This document shows, one piece after another, positions 1-9,376 of a stretch of DNA of 30,920 nt. The notes below the pieces were generated by a model. That model saw only the letters and a list, made by a program, of their open reading frames with translations. It made no database searches and was not told where the DNA came from. Position numbers and translations under genes: made by a program. The DNA is taken from NCBI GenBank assembly GCA_000434235.1, contig FR892007.1, forward strand, positions 59,722 to 90,641. Reading direction: 5' to 3'. The stretch comes from Alistipes sp. CAG:268 (GTDB lineage Bacteria > Bacteroidota > Bacteroidia > Bacteroidales > Rikenellaceae). Position 1 is the first letter of the stretch, and each line of letters begins with the position of its first letter.

Positions 1-519
1 AGCGCCCCCAGCCGGTGACCCGGGATTGCAGACCACGGCTGCGGTCAGAAGCCCCTCCCGCCGCGCACGCTGCAGGCCGCCCACCACATACGGTGTCGTG
101 CCGGAGGCGGCGATGCCGACCAACACGTCGCCGGCCGTCGGATGCCACGGTGCCATGTCGCGCCAGGCACCCTCGGAATCGTCCTCGGCATGCTCCACCG
201 CACGTCTCAAGGCTCCGTCGCCACCGGCAATCAGGCCGATTACGCGGTCGAAGGGAATGCCGTAGGTCGGCGGCAGCTCCGAGGCGTCGGTCACCCCGAG
301 CCGGCCGCTCGTGCCGGCGCCGATGTAAAACATCCGGCCGCCGGCCGCCATCCGTCCGACGACCTGCTCGACCAGGCGCTCCATGACCGGGATCGTCGCC
401 CGCACGGCTTCGTGCACCCGAGCGTCCTCGCGGTTGATCCCCGTCAGGATGTCGTGCACCGACATCCGCTGCAAATTGTCATATGCCGAGCTCTGCTCGG
501 TAATCCGATTCTCCTCCAT
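1..519 (-). CDS. murQ: N-acetylmuramic acid 6-phosphate etherase (partial, 3' end off window)
   Basis: MurQ cleaves the lactyl ether of N-acetylmuramate 6-phosphate to give GlcNAc 6-phosphate and lactate, a cytoplasmic step of peptidoglycan recycling. The reading frame opens at an ATG (517-519) and runs 173 codons without a stop to the window edge. The visible part begins MEENRITEQSSAYDN and carries the SIS-domain sugar-phosphate signature FYIGAGTSGRLGVTDASE near residues 69-86, followed by the conserved LPPTYG. A second family block lies near AASGTTPYVVGG. The family is usually about 270-300 residues, so roughly the last 100 are missing. The start lies 41 bp inside the upstream kinase gene, so the two are translationally coupled and almost certainly co-transcribed. 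Identification is firm. Confidence 0.93.
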   Translation of the reverse strand, partial: MEENRITEQSSAYDNLQRMSVHDILTGINREDARVHEAVRATIPVMERLVEQVVGRMAAGGRMFYIGAGTSGRLGVTDASELPPTYGIPFDRVIGLIAGGDGALRRAVEHAEDDSEGAWRDMAPWHPTAGDVLVGIAASGTTPYVVGGLQRARREGLLTAAVVCNPGSPAGGA

Positions 520-1330
520 GGTATTTCCAAATTTCTTCGGCCGGGGAGCAGACGATCCGCACGACCTCGCGTCCCGCCGCAGCCATCGCCTCGCGCAGCG
601 GCTCCTCGAAATGGGCCGCCACCCCGCCGACAAAGGCAACGGGCAGTCCTGCCGGATAACCCGACAGATTGCGCGCGGCGAACTCGCCGAACGAGCGGAC
701 AACCATCTCCCGCACCGGTGCGCAATCCAGATGCGCACGGATGAAGGGCGCAAACGACGCCAGGAAGCGGTTGGCCGCCGGCTCGCGGTAGACCCGGCGG
801 ATCAGCCCGGCGTAGGTCAGGGCGAACGTGCGGAGGAACTCCTCGCGGAGCGGAATCGTCCCCTTGAAGATACCGTTCACCAGGTTGCGGCCCAGAACCG
901 CACCGCTCCCCTCGTCGCCGAGCACATAGCCCAGCGGCGGGACATGGGCGACAATCTCGCCGCCGCGGCAGTGGCACGAATTCGAACCGGTGCCGAGGAT
1001 GCAGGCGATCCCTTCGCCGCGCCCGAACAAGGCTCGGGCGGCACCGAGCAGATCGGAGCCCAGCCCGATGGCGGCCCCGGGGCCGAATCTCGCCGCCAGT
1101 TCCCGGCGCAACACGGCGGAAGCCTCCGGGAAGGAGTCGCCGCAGCCGGCCCCGTAGAAACGGAGCTCCTCCACGCCGTCGAGGGGCGGGAGCTCCGCCA
1201 ACACGGCGCGGATCGCATCGGGAGACTGCTGCACGGCGTTGATCCCCACCGTCCGCAACCGGAGGATCCGGTCGCCGTCGCCGAAAATCCACTCGCACTT
1301 GGTCGAACCGCTGTCTGCAATGGCCTTCAT
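479..1330 (-). CDS. BadF/BadG-type amino-sugar kinase (MurK-like GlcNAc/MurNAc kinase)
   Basis: This 283-residue protein belongs to the BadF/BadG/BcrA/BcrD ATPase family of the ASKHA fold. It has the N-terminal phosphate loop DSGSTKCEW (residues 6-14), a second nucleotide motif GTGSNS (113-118) and GDEGSGAVLG (138-147), the pattern of N-acetylglucosamine kinases. Because its 3' end overlaps murQ by 41 bp, the likely role is phosphorylating MurNAc and/or GlcNAc before MurQ acts, as described for clostridial MurK; substrate preference cannot be read from sequence. I chose the ATG at 1330 because MKAIADSGSTK matches family N-termini. An in-frame ATG at 1366 would add 12 residues encoded partly by a terminator. 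A TACCTTTG promoter element lies only 5 bp upstream of the ATG, so the mRNA may be nearly leaderless. Confidence 0.88.
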   Translation of the reverse strand: MKAIADSGSTKCEWIFGDGDRILRLRTVGINAVQQSPDAIRAVLAELPPLDGVEELRFYGAGCGDSFPEASAVLRRELAARFGPGAAIGLGSDLLGAARALFGRGEGIACILGTGSNSCHCRGGEIVAHVPPLGYVLGDEGSGAVLGRNLVNGIFKGTIPLREEFLRTFALTYAGLIRRVYREPAANRFLASFAPFIRAHLDCAPVREMVVRSFGEFAARNLSGYPAGLPVAFVGGVAAHFEEPLREAMAAAGREVVRIVCSPAEEIWKYHGGESDYRAELGI

Positions 1331-1335
1331 ACATA

Positions 1336-1343
1336 CAAAGGTA
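1336..1343 (-). promoter_or_regulatory. -7 element TACCTTTG of the amino-sugar kinase/murQ operon
   Basis: A perfect match to the Bacteroidota -7 consensus TAnnTTTG, 5 bp from the kinase ATG. No convincing -33 TTG was found. It lies at the foot of the glnN terminator. Confidence 0.5.
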
Positions 1344-1377
1344 AAAAAATAATCCGGAGTTTGCACCCCGGATTATT
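1343..1377 (-). terminator. Intrinsic terminator of glnN
   Basis: A 10-bp perfect stem (1348-1357 with 1368-1377, AATAATCCGG/CCGGATTATT) with a 10-nt loop is followed on the minus strand by a T run (1343-1349). It lies 18 bp past the glnN stop codon. Confidence 0.85.
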
Positions 1378-1394
1378 CGGATACGGGCCGACGG

Positions 1395-3572
1395 CTACCG
1401 CAGGAAGAGCAGTTCGCGGTACTTCGGCAGGGGCCAGATCTGGTCATCGACGATCTCCTCGAGCTTGTCGATGTGGTAGCGGATGCGGTCGAAGAAGACA
1501 GCCACCGTATCGTGGTAGGCGATCGCCTTCTCGCGCTGGTCCTCAATCCGGTTGGCCACCTTGCGCGCGTCGATCATCTCGCCCGTGAGTTTCTGGATCT
1601 CGGCCGTGTGGTCCTGGATCTTCTTGATCAGGGCGATGTCGGCCGAGGCGTTCAGTCCCGGGATCTGCGACATCTTGTAGACCTTGTCGAGCAGCAGCGC
1701 CTCGTAACGCGACGCGATCGGCACGATGTGGTTCATCGTCAGGTCGCCCAGCACCCGGCCCTCGATCTGGATCTTCTTGGTGTAGGTCTCCCACTTCACC
1801 TCGGTGCGGGCCTCGAGCTCGACTTTCGAGAAGACCCCCGTTTCGGCAAACATCCTGAGACTCGACTCGTCGAGGTAGCGGTCGAAGATCAGGGGCGTCG
1901 AGGTCTCGCAGTCCAGACCGCGCCGCGCCGCCTCGGCCTTCCACTCGTCCGAGTAGCCGTTGCCGTCGAAGAATATGTCCCGGCAGGCATTGATCATCTC
2001 CTTGAGCACCTCGTAGATCGCCTTCTCCTTGCGCACGCCGGCCTCGATGCGCGCATCGACCTTGCGCTTGAACTCCGTCAGTTCGTGGGCCATCGAGGCA
2101 TTCAGCACGATCAACGCCTCGGCGCAGTTGTCCGACGAGCCGACGGCGCGGAACTCGAAGCGGTTGCCCGTGAAGGCGAAGGGCGACGTGCGGTTGCGGT
2201 CCGTGTTGTCGAGCAGCAGGGTCGGGATGTGCGAGATACCGCTCATCTTGAAGATGCTCTTGGCATCGAAGCGGATGGCATCACCGTCCTTCGAAGCGGC
2301 CAGCTTCTCGAGCACGGCCGAAACCTGCGAGCCGAGGAATGCCGAAATGATGGCCGGAGGCGCCTCGTTGGCACCCAGACGGTGGGCGTTCGTGGCGCTC
2401 ATGATCGAAGCCTTGAGCAGGCCGTTGTATTTGTAGACGGCCGATACGGCATTGACCAGGAAGGTGATGAACTGCAGGTTCTCCGAAGCGCTCTTGCCCA
2501 CACCAAAGAGGTTCACGCCCGTATCGGTGCCCAGCGACCAGTTGTTGTGCTTGCCCGAGCCGTTGATCCCCTTGAAGGGCTTCTCGTGCAGCAGCACCCG
2601 GAACTGATGACGGCGGGCGATCTTGTCCATGATCGTCATCAGCAACTGGTTGTGGTCGTTGGCCAGGTTGGCCTCCTCGTAGACCGGAGCCAGCTCGAAC
2701 TGATTGGGCGCCACCTCGTTATGTCGTGTCTTGACGGGAATGCCCAGTTTCAGGCACTCGTACTCGAGATCCTTCATGAAGGCCATCACACGGGTCGGTA
2801 TGGCCCCGAAATAGTGATCCTCGAGCTGCTGGTTCTTGGCCGACTCGTGCCCCATCAGCGTGCGGCCGGTCAGCATCAGGTCGGGACGCACGGCCCACAG
2901 GCTCTCGTCCACGAGAAAATACTCCTGTTCCCAACCCAGATAGGCGAAGACCTTCTGCACGTTCTTGTCGAAGTAGTGGCACACCTCCGTGGCAGCCTTG
3001 TCCACGGCTGTCAGCGAGCGCAGCAGCGGCACCTTGTAATCGAGCGCCTCACCCGTATAGGCGATGAAGACAGTGGGGATACAGAGCGTCGTATCGACGA
3101 TGAAGGCCGGCGAAGCGGGATCCCAGGCCGAATAGCCGCGCGCCTCGAACGTATTGCGGATACCGCCGTTGGGGAACGACGAGGCATCGGACTCCTGCTG
3201 TACGAGCAGCTTACCCGAAAACTCCTCAAGTACCCCGCCGCAGCCGTCCGGCTCGGCAAAGGCATCGTGCTTCTCGGCCGTACCGCCCGTCAGCGGCTGG
3301 AACCAGTGGGTATAGTGGTCGGCTCCGTGCTCGAGGGCCCACTGCCGCATGCCGGCGGCGATGCTGTCGGCCACCTCGCGCGTCAGCGGCGTGCGGTGCT
3401 CCATCGTGTCGAGCAGCGCCGCATAGGTCTTCTTGTCGAGGTATTTGCGCATGGCTTCGCGACCGAAGACCTTCTCCCCGAAATAGTCCGAGGGACGCCC
3501 CTCGGGAGCCTTCACTTCGACGGCCGTGTGGTTGATCGCCGCATCGACCATCTTGAATCTGAGTAATGACAT
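1395..3572 (-). CDS. glnN: Type III glutamine synthetase
   Basis: GlnN (GSIII) makes glutamine from glutamate, ammonia and ATP in the cytoplasm, the main ammonia-assimilating enzyme of many Bacteroidota. The 725 residues match the 700-730 typical of GSIII and are far longer than GSI. Recognisable blocks are EVAPNQFELAPVYEE (near 280), the ATP/glutamate-site block NGSGKHNNWSLGTD (near 330-345) and TSPFAFTGNRFEFRAVGSS (near 460), followed by a long C-terminal helical region ending in KYRELLFLR. The ATG at 3572 (MSLLRFKMVDAAIN) is preferred. A longer in-frame start at 3650 would place the -7 element TACCTTTG (3605-3612) inside the coding sequence, so it is unlikely. The gene is monocistronic: its own promoter lies upstream and a strong terminator follows. 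It is divergent from mutA. Confidence 0.95.
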   Translation of the reverse strand: MSLLRFKMVDAAINHTAVEVKAPEGRPSDYFGEKVFGREAMRKYLDKKTYAALLDTMEHRTPLTREVADSIAAGMRQWALEHGADHYTHWFQPLTGGTAEKHDAFAEPDGCGGVLEEFSGKLLVQQESDASSFPNGGIRNTFEARGYSAWDPASPAFIVDTTLCIPTVFIAYTGEALDYKVPLLRSLTAVDKAATEVCHYFDKNVQKVFAYLGWEQEYFLVDESLWAVRPDLMLTGRTLMGHESAKNQQLEDHYFGAIPTRVMAFMKDLEYECLKLGIPVKTRHNEVAPNQFELAPVYEEANLANDHNQLLMTIMDKIARRHQFRVLLHEKPFKGINGSGKHNNWSLGTDTGVNLFGVGKSASENLQFITFLVNAVSAVYKYNGLLKASIMSATNAHRLGANEAPPAIISAFLGSQVSAVLEKLAASKDGDAIRFDAKSIFKMSGISHIPTLLLDNTDRNRTSPFAFTGNRFEFRAVGSSDNCAEALIVLNASMAHELTEFKRKVDARIEAGVRKEKAIYEVLKEMINACRDIFFDGNGYSDEWKAEAARRGLDCETSTPLIFDRYLDESSLRMFAETGVFSKVELEARTEVKWETYTKKIQIEGRVLGDLTMNHIVPIASRYEALLLDKVYKMSQIPGLNASADIALIKKIQDHTAEIQKLTGEMIDARKVANRIEDQREKAIAYHDTVAVFFDRIRYHIDKLEEIVDDQIWPLPKYRELLFLR

Positions 3573-3604
3573 AACCGGATCAGTTTGTGTGTTTCTTCGG
3601 GAGA

Positions 3605-3612
3605 CAAAGGTA
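3605..3612 (-). promoter_or_regulatory. -7 element TACCTTTG of glnN
   Basis: A perfect TAnnTTTG match 33 bp upstream of the glnN ATG. No -33 TTG is seen at the usual spacing; the nearest TTTTG on that strand is about 26 bp upstream, so activator dependence is possible. Confidence 0.55.
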
Positions 3613-3933
3613 AAAAAATTACGGTTTCGCTGTTTTTGCAAAATCGACATTTTTCCAAAAAATCACATTTTTTTCATGAGTTTTCCCGAAAATAGCCCCA
3701 CTTTTCTGCCACATCAACGATTTTCAAACACCTTTTTCGGGAAAATAGATCCATTTTCACGAGACATGTGCAAAAATCACAACTTTTGCATTTCGGCAAA
3801 AACAGGCGTCATTCAGAACAATATTGACACGAAAAGCCGCAACAAGGATTCAAAAGCGGATATCGGGCCGAAAGCCGGGGAGGATACCTTTATAAATAAA
3901 AAAAGACCGACACTGTTATTTTGGTAACAATTT

Positions 3934-3966
3934 CTTGCTGCAATTCCTGAATTATTTGTACCTTTA
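3934..3966 (+). promoter_or_regulatory. Promoter of mutAB
   Basis: CTTG (3934-3937), a 21-bp spacer and TACCTTTA (3959-3966), one base off TAnnTTTG. It implies a leader of about 48 nt before the mutA ATG. Confidence 0.55.
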
Positions 3967-4021
3967 CGTGCAATTTGAAAAAAGAGGAGACTACACTACT
4001 TTACTAATCTCTAAATAAGTT

Positions 4022-5869
4022 ATGGCAAATACCGAACGTGAAAAACTGTTCACCGAATTCCCGCCGGTCCCGACCGAGCAGTGGGAAGAGGTGATCAAGG
4101 TCGACCTGAAAGGGGCCGACTACGAGCGTAAACTGGTATGGCGTACGGGCGAAGGTTTCAACGTCCGTCCCTACTACCGCGCCGAAAATCTCGAAGGAAT
4201 CAAGTTCCTCGGCTCGCAGGCAGGCGAGTTCCCCTACGTGCGCGGTACGCGTGCCCACAACCGCTGGCACGTGCATCAGACCATCACGGTCAATTGCCCG
4301 AAGGAGGCCAACGCCGAGGCACTGAAACTCCTCAATGCCGGCGTGGACTCGCTGGGCTTCGAGATCGCCAAGGAGGGCTTCACGGCCGCCGATCTCGAGA
4401 CGCTGCTCGCTGAAATCCACATCCCCGCCATCGGACTGGTGTTCAGCGGCAAGGGCATGGGCGACCTGGCCGAGGCGGTCATCGCCAAGCTCGAGAAGGA
4501 GGGCATCGCTGCCGACGCCGACGTGGCGTTCGTCATCGACCCGATCGTCAAGGGCCTCTCGCAGAAGGGCTGCTTCTGCTCGCCCGACGGCGCAAAGTGC
4601 TTCGAGCGCATCGCTTCGCTCATCAAGAAGACCGCCGCCTACAAGCACATCCGCATCGTGACCGTTTCGGCCGACATCTTCGCAAACGCCGGTTCGACGA
4701 TCGTCGAGGAACTGGCATTCGCCCTCTCGGCCGGTAACGACTACCTGGCCCGCCTGACCGACGCCGGACTCACGATCGACGAGGCCGCACGCAAGCTGCG
4801 CTTCTCGTTCGCCGTCACGTCGAACTACTTCCTCGAAATCGCCAAGTTCCGCGCCGCCCGCATGCTGTGGGCCAACATCGTCAAGGGCTACAATCCCGAG
4901 AAGGAGTGCGCCGGCAAGATGATGATCCACGCCTCGACGTCGCGCTGGAACCAGACCGTTTACGACCCCTATGTGAACATGCTGCGCGGCACGACCGAGG
5001 CCATGTCGGCCGTCATCGGCGGCGTATACTCGCTGGAGGTCACGCCGTTCGACGCCTCGTTCGAAACCCCGACCGAGTTCTCGAAGCGCATCGCCCACAA
5101 CGTCGAGCTGCTGCTCAAGCACGAGGCGCACTTCGACCAGGTCGTAGACCCGGCCGGCGGTTCGTACTATGTCGAGAACCTCACGCAGTCGATCGCTGCC
5201 GAGGCCTGGAAGCTCTTCCTCGAAATCGAGGAGAAGGGCGGATACACCAAGGCCTATGAGGCAGGCTTCATCAAGGAGCGTGTCGAGGCTTCGGCCGCAG
5301 CCAAGGACAAGGCAATCGCTACGCGCCGTCAGACGCTGCTCGGCGCCAACCAGTTCCCCAACTTCACGGAGGTCGCACCCAAGGAGATCACCGAGGCAGC
5401 CGTTACGCGTGAGGCCGCCGAGGGCAACGTGCTGACGCCCTACCGCGGCGCCATGGCATTCGAGGCCATGCGTCTGCATGTGGACCGCTCGGGCAAGGAG
5501 CCCAAGGCCTTCATGCTCACGTGCGGCAGCCTGGCAATGGCTCGCGCCCGCGCACAGTTCTCGTGCAACTTCTTCGCTTGCGCCGGCATCCGCGTGATCG
5601 ACAACACCTTCTTCAAGTCGCTCGAGGAGGGCGTCAAGGCCGCTCTCGAGTCGAAGGCAGAGATCGTCGTTGTCTGCGCTTCGGACGACGACTACGCCGA
5701 GGTGGCTCCGAAGATCAAGGAGATGCTCGGCGACAAGGCGATCCTCGTCGTCGCAGGTGCTCCGGCCTGCACGCCCGAACTGGAGGCACAGGGCATCACC
5801 AACTTCATCAACGTGAAGTCGAACGTCCTGGAAACCCTGAAGTTTTACCTTAAAGAGATGGGAATCTGA
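4022..5869 (+). CDS. mutA: Methylmalonyl-CoA mutase small (beta) subunit
   Basis: The small subunit of adenosylcobalamin-dependent methylmalonyl-CoA mutase pairs with MutB to interconvert succinyl-CoA and (R)-methylmalonyl-CoA, a cytoplasmic step of the succinate-propionate pathway. The 615 residues match known MutA lengths. The first ~450 residues form the TIM-barrel domain, with [20 protein letters not shown] (near 300-320) and [14 protein letters not shown] (near 377-390). The C-terminal Rossmann-like domain has [13 protein letters not shown] where MutB has the cobalamin-ligating DxHxxG motif. It therefore cannot ligate B12, as is normal for this non-catalytic subunit. It starts at the ATG at 4022 without a Shine-Dalgarno sequence, behind its own promoter, and is 2 bp from mutB. 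Confidence 0.95.
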   Translation: MANTEREKLFTEFPPVPTEQWEEVIKVDLKGADYERKLVWRTGEGFNVRPYYRAENLEGIKFLGSQAGEFPYVRGTRAHNRWHVHQTITVNCPKEANAEALKLLNAGVDSLGFEIAKEGFTAADLETLLAEIHIPAIGLVFSGKGMGDLAEAVIAKLEKEGIAADADVAFVIDPIVKGLSQKGCFCSPDGAKCFERIASLIKKTAAYKHIRIVTVSADIFANAGSTIVEELAFALSAGNDYLARLTDAGLTIDEAARKLRFSFAVTSNYFLEIAKFRAARMLWANIVKGYNPEKECAGKMMIHASTSRWNQTVYDPYVNMLRGTTEAMSAVIGGVYSLEVTPFDASFETPTEFSKRIAHNVELLLKHEAHFDQVVDPAGGSYYVENLTQSIAAEAWKLFLEIEEKGGYTKAYEAGFIKERVEASAAAKDKAIATRRQTLLGANQFPNFTEVAPKEITEAAVTREAAEGNVLTPYRGAMAFEAMRLHVDRSGKEPKAFMLTCGSLAMARARAQFSCNFFACAGIRVIDNTFFKSLEEGVKAALESKAEIVVVCASDDDYAEVAPKIKEMLGDKAILVVAGAPACTPELEAQGITNFINVKSNVLETLKFYLKEMGI

Positions 5870-5871
5870 TC

Positions 5872-8010
5872 ATGAGAGCTAAATTTTCTGAACTGAAATA
5901 CGATGGGGCCCAGCAGAAGAGCTGCTGCGCCTCGAAAGGCTGCGGCGAAGTGGAACCGTGGCTCACGGCCGAGCGCATTCCCGTCAAGGGCGCCTATACG
6001 GCCGAAGACCTCGAAGGCATGGAGCACCTGAACTATGCTGCAGGTATCGCCCCGTTCCTCCGCGGCCCCTATTCGACGATGTACGTGATGCGTCCGTGGA
6101 CGATCCGCCAGTATGCCGGTTTCTCAACCGCCGAGGAGTCCAACGCATTCTACCGCCGTAACCTCGCCGCCGGCCAGAAGGGTCTTTCGGTGGCCTTCGA
6201 CCTGGCTACGCACCGCGGCTACGACGCCGATCACCCGCGCGTAGTGGGCGACGTCGGCAAGGCCGGCGTATCGATCTGCTCGGTAGAGGACATGAAGGTG
6301 CTCTTCAACGGCATTCCCCTCGACCGCATGTCGGTGTCGATGACCATGAACGGCGCCGTGCTGCCCGTCCTGGCCTTCTACATCGTCACGGGTCTGGAGC
6401 AGGGCTGCACGCTCGACCAGCTCTCGGGTACGATCCAGAACGATATCCTCAAGGAGTTCATGGTGCGCAACACCTATATCTACCCGCCCGAGTTCTCGAT
6501 GCGCATCATCGCCGACATCTTCGAGTACACCTCGAAGAACATGCCCAAGTTCAACTCGATCTCGATTTCGGGTTACCACATGCAGGAGGCGGGCGCCACG
6601 GCCGACATCGAGCTGGCCTACACGCTGGCCGACGGTCTGGAGTACCTCCGCGCAGGTATCAACGCCGGCATGTCGATCGACGCCTTCGCACCGCGTCTGT
6701 CGTTCTTCTGGGCCATCGGCATGAATCACTTCATGGAGATCGCCAAGATGCGCGCGGCACGTATGCTGTGGGCCAAGATCGTCAAGCAGTTTAACCCGAA
6801 GAACCCCAAATCGCTGGCACTGCGTACTCACTCGCAGACCTCGGGCTGGTCGCTCACGGAGCAGGATCCGTTCAACAACGTGGCACGTACGGCCATCGAG
6901 GCCATGGGCGCCGCCCTGGGTCACACCCAGTCGCTGCACACCAACGCCCTCGACGAGGCGATCGCCCTGCCGACCGACTTCTCGGCCCGTATCGCCCGCA
7001 ACACGCAGATCTACATCCAGGAGGAGACCAACGTATGCCGTGAGATCGACCCGTGGGCCGGTTCCTACTATGTGGAGTCGCTGACCAACGAGATCGCACA
7101 CAAGGCCTGGGAGCACATCCAGGAGATCGAGAAGCTCGGCGGTATGGCCAAGGCCATCGAGACCGGCATTCCGAAGATGCGTATCGAGGAGGCTGCCGCC
7201 CGCAAGCAGGCCCGCATCGACTCGGGTCAGGAGAAGATCATCGGCGTGAACGAGTACCGCCTGGAGAAGGAGGCCCCGATCGACATCCTCGCCGTGGACA
7301 ACACCGCCGTACGCGAGAGCCAGATCAAGCGTCTGAAGGAGCTGCGCGCTTCGCGCGACGAGGCCGCCGTGAAGAAGGCGCTCGAGGCCATCACCGAGTG
7401 CGTGAAGACCAAGAAGGGCAACCTGCTGGAGCTGGCCGTCGAGGCTGCGAAGGTCCGTGCCACGCTGGGCGAGATCTCCGATGCCTGCGAGGTAGTCGTA
7501 GGTCGCTACAAGGCAGTTATCCGTTCCATTTCAGGTGTATATTCGTCAGAAGTGAAAAACGACAAATCGTTCGAGCGCGCCAAGGAGCTGTGCGCCGAGT
7601 TCGCCAAGAAAGAGGGCCGTCAGCCGCGCATCATGATCGCCAAGATGGGTCAGGACGGCCACGACCGCGGCGCCAAGGTGGTAGCCACGGGTTATGCCGA
7701 CATCGGCTTCGACGTCGATATGGGTCCGCTGTTCCAGACTCCGGAGGAGGCTGCCAAGCAGGCCGTTGAGAACGACGTGCATGTAGTCGGCGTTTCGTCG
7801 CTGGCCGCAGGCCACCTGACGCTCGTTCCGCAGCTGATCGCCGAACTGAAGAAGCTCGGCCGCGAGGATATCATCGTCATCGTCGGCGGCGTCATTCCTC
7901 ACCAGGATTACGACGAGCTCTACCGCGACGGCGCCGCCGCCATCTTCGGCCCCGGTACGCCGATCGCCACGGCAGCCATCAAGATGCTCGAGATCCTGCT
8001 CGCCGAATAA
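5872..8010 (+). CDS. mutB: Methylmalonyl-CoA mutase large (alpha) subunit
   Basis: This is the catalytic, B12-binding subunit of methylmalonyl-CoA mutase. The 712 residues match the family. The N-terminal TIM barrel shows [20 protein letters not shown] and [17 protein letters not shown], both substrate-domain signatures. The C-terminal cobalamin domain begins near residue 585 with [20 protein letters not shown]595-x-H597-x-x-G600 is the DxHxxG motif, H597 being the expected lower axial cobalt ligand. Only 2 bp separate it from the mutA stop, so the two are co-translated. No epimerase or meaB chaperone gene lies next to it within the window. A strong terminator follows. Confidence 0.97.
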   Translation: MRAKFSELKYDGAQQKSCCASKGCGEVEPWLTAERIPVKGAYTAEDLEGMEHLNYAAGIAPFLRGPYSTMYVMRPWTIRQYAGFSTAEESNAFYRRNLAAGQKGLSVAFDLATHRGYDADHPRVVGDVGKAGVSICSVEDMKVLFNGIPLDRMSVSMTMNGAVLPVLAFYIVTGLEQGCTLDQLSGTIQNDILKEFMVRNTYIYPPEFSMRIIADIFEYTSKNMPKFNSISISGYHMQEAGATADIELAYTLADGLEYLRAGINAGMSIDAFAPRLSFFWAIGMNHFMEIAKMRAARMLWAKIVKQFNPKNPKSLALRTHSQTSGWSLTEQDPFNNVARTAIEAMGAALGHTQSLHTNALDEAIALPTDFSARIARNTQIYIQEETNVCREIDPWAGSYYVESLTNEIAHKAWEHIQEIEKLGGMAKAIETGIPKMRIEEAAARKQARIDSGQEKIIGVNEYRLEKEAPIDILAVDNTAVRESQIKRLKELRASRDEAAVKKALEAITECVKTKKGNLLELAVEAAKVRATLGEISDACEVVVGRYKAVIRSISGVYSSEVKNDKSFERAKELCAEFAKKEGRQPRIMIAKMGQDGHDRGAKVVATGYADIGFDVDMGPLFQTPEEAAKQAVENDVHVVGVSSLAAGHLTLVPQLIAELKKLGREDIIVIVGGVIPHQDYDELYRDGAAAIFGPGTPIATAAIKMLEILLAE

Positions 8011-8038
8011 CACCGGCCCTGCAGATCCGCACACGACG

Positions 8039-8070
8039 ACGCCTCCGACCTTCGGGCCGGAGGCGTTTTT
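8039..8070 (+). terminator. Intrinsic terminator of mutAB
   Basis: A 12-bp stem with one mismatch (8039-8050 with 8055-8066), a stable TTCG tetraloop and a T run to 8070, starting 29 bp after the mutB stop. Confidence 0.88.
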
Positions 8071-8108
8071 ATCTCCCCGACGGACCCGTACTTTAGCCGT
8101 CCGCTACG

Positions 8109-8145
8109 AAAAATGTCCGCAGGTTGTGACTCAACCTGCGGACAT
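8109..8145 (-). terminator. Intrinsic terminator of the YqhD-like gene
   Basis: A 14-bp perfect stem (8113-8126 with 8132-8145) and a 5-nt loop, followed on the minus strand by five T. It lies 23 bp past the stop and faces the mutB terminator. Confidence 0.85.
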
Positions 8146-8168
8146 TCGTCTTACGGGTACACGACCTG

Positions 8169-9311
8169 TCAGCGGCAGGCCTCCAGGATGCGGCGGGCCA
8201 TCGCGCCGTCCACGTTGGCCGCCTCGCCATACCGGACGCCGGCGGCATTGAAGCGGCGCTCGATCTCGGCAATCGTCTCCTCGCCGATGCCCTCCTCCGA
8301 GAGGCGCGTCGATAGCCCCAGCGAACGGAAGAAGGCCTCCGTCGCCTCGAGCGTGCGGTCGATGCGCTCCTCCTCCGAGCCCTCGGCAATACCCCAGATC
8401 CGCTCGCCGTACTGAAGCAGCTTGCCGCGCTTCTGCTCACGCAACACACGCAGCGTACCGTTGATGACGATGGCCAGCGTAGCCCCGTGCGTGAGGCCGT
8501 GAAGCGCCGTCAGCTCGTGGCCGATCATGTGGGTAGCCCAGTCCTGCGACACACCCATGCGGATCATGTCGTTCAAGGCGAGCGTCGCACCGAGCATGTA
8601 CTCCGACATGGTGTCATAGTCGCGCTGGGCGGCCAGAGCGCGCGGGGCGATCTCGACAACCGTGTGGAGAATACCTTCAGCCCAGCGGTCCATCAGCCGC
8701 GACTGCCCGGGGGTGGTCATGTACTGCTCAAGCACGTGCACGAAGGTATCCGAAAGACCGCAGGCAATCTGCCGCTGCGGCAGCGAGAAGAGCGTCTCGG
8801 GATCGAGGATCGAGAAGACGGGATAGTTGCCGTAGAAGGCGTACTTCTCCTTGGTCTCATAGCGCGAAATGACGGCGCCGTTGTTCATCTCGGAACCCGT
8901 GGCCGACATCGTCAGCACGGTGGCCAGGGGCACGGTCTGCGAGGCCTGGCCCTTGAGGACCAGATCCCAGGGATCGCCGTCGTAGAGCAGTCCGGCGGCC
9001 ACGAGTTTCGTACCGTCGATCACCGAGCCGCCGCCTACGGCCAGCAGGAAATCGACACCTCGCTCCTTGCCGAGCGCCACGGCCTTGCGCAGCGTCTCGA
9101 CCGACGGGTTGGGTTCGATGCCCCAGAACTCGACGAAATCACGGCCTTCAAGGGCTCGTACGACCTGCTCGTAGACCCCGTTGCGCTTGACGCTGCCGCC
9201 GCCGAAGGTGATCATGATCCGCCGGTCGGCGGGGATCAGTTTCGAAAGCCGGGCGATCTGCCCCTTGCCGAACACGAGTTCGGTCGGATTGTGATAAATG
9301 AAATTGTTCAT
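8169..9311 (-). CDS. yqhD: YqhD-type NADPH-dependent iron-containing alcohol dehydrogenase
   Basis: A 380-residue group III metal-dependent alcohol dehydrogenase, close in length and near-collinear with E. coli YqhD, which reduces many short-chain and lipid-derived aldehydes with NADPH. It opens MNNFIYHNPTELVFGKG, as that family does. The cofactor-binding loops are GGGSVK (37-42) and GGGSVIDGTK (93-102). The metal ligands expected from YqhD are present: D188 and H192 in LSDTFVHVLEQY, then H261 and H275 in HMIGHELTALHGLTH. The gene stands alone between its own TATCTTTG promoter and a strong terminator. Aldehyde detoxification or redox balancing is the likely role; the physiological substrate is unknown. 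Confidence 0.92.
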   Translation of the reverse strand: MNNFIYHNPTELVFGKGQIARLSKLIPADRRIMITFGGGSVKRNGVYEQVVRALEGRDFVEFWGIEPNPSVETLRKAVALGKERGVDFLLAVGGGSVIDGTKLVAAGLLYDGDPWDLVLKGQASQTVPLATVLTMSATGSEMNNGAVISRYETKEKYAFYGNYPVFSILDPETLFSLPQRQIACGLSDTFVHVLEQYMTTPGQSRLMDRWAEGILHTVVEIAPRALAAQRDYDTMSEYMLGATLALNDMIRMGVSQDWATHMIGHELTALHGLTHGATLAIVINGTLRVLREQKRGKLLQYGERIWGIAEGSEEERIDRTLEATEAFFRSLGLSTRLSEEGIGEETIAEIERRFNAAGVRYGEAANVDGAMARRILEACR

Positions 9312-9368
9312 ATCTCGCTGTATTGATAAGGTTCACACCGGAAACTCCGCATCGGAGGCCCGGCAAGA

Positions 9369-9376
9369 CAAAGATA
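9369..9376 (-). promoter_or_regulatory. -7 element TATCTTTG of the YqhD-like gene
   Basis: A perfect TAnnTTTG match 57 bp upstream of the ATG; no clear -33 element. The implied leader holds a small hairpin, CTCCG (9345-9349)/CGGAG (9353-9357), flanked by CCGG on both sides. Confidence 0.5.

Larger units (their letters stand above)
3573..4021. other. AT-rich divergent intergenic region between glnN and mutA
   Basis: About 450 bp, much more AT-rich than its surroundings, with no credible gene. It contains a 12-bp inverted repeat TTTTCCCGAAAA (3681-3692) and TTTTCGGGAAAA (3734-3745), each followed by TAG. A smaller repeat TGCAAAA (3769-3775)/TTTTGCA (3784-3790) follows, along with many A- and T-tracts. 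It holds the glnN and mutA promoters. Confidence 0.6.

Noticed and set aside
1473..3566. A 697-codon open frame on the plus strand opposite glnN
   Set aside because: It is the antisense shadow of a firmly identified enzyme in GC-rich DNA; its Arg/Leu/Val-rich sequence has no recognisable domain.
3526..3927. A 133-codon plus-strand frame in the glnN/mutA gap
   Set aside because: It overlaps the glnN 5' end and its promoter; the sequence reflects AT-rich repeats and shows no family resemblance.
4022..5869. Loss of the B12-binding motif in mutA as a possible defect
   Set aside because: The small subunit of this heterodimer normally lacks the cobalamin-ligating histidine; MutB has it.
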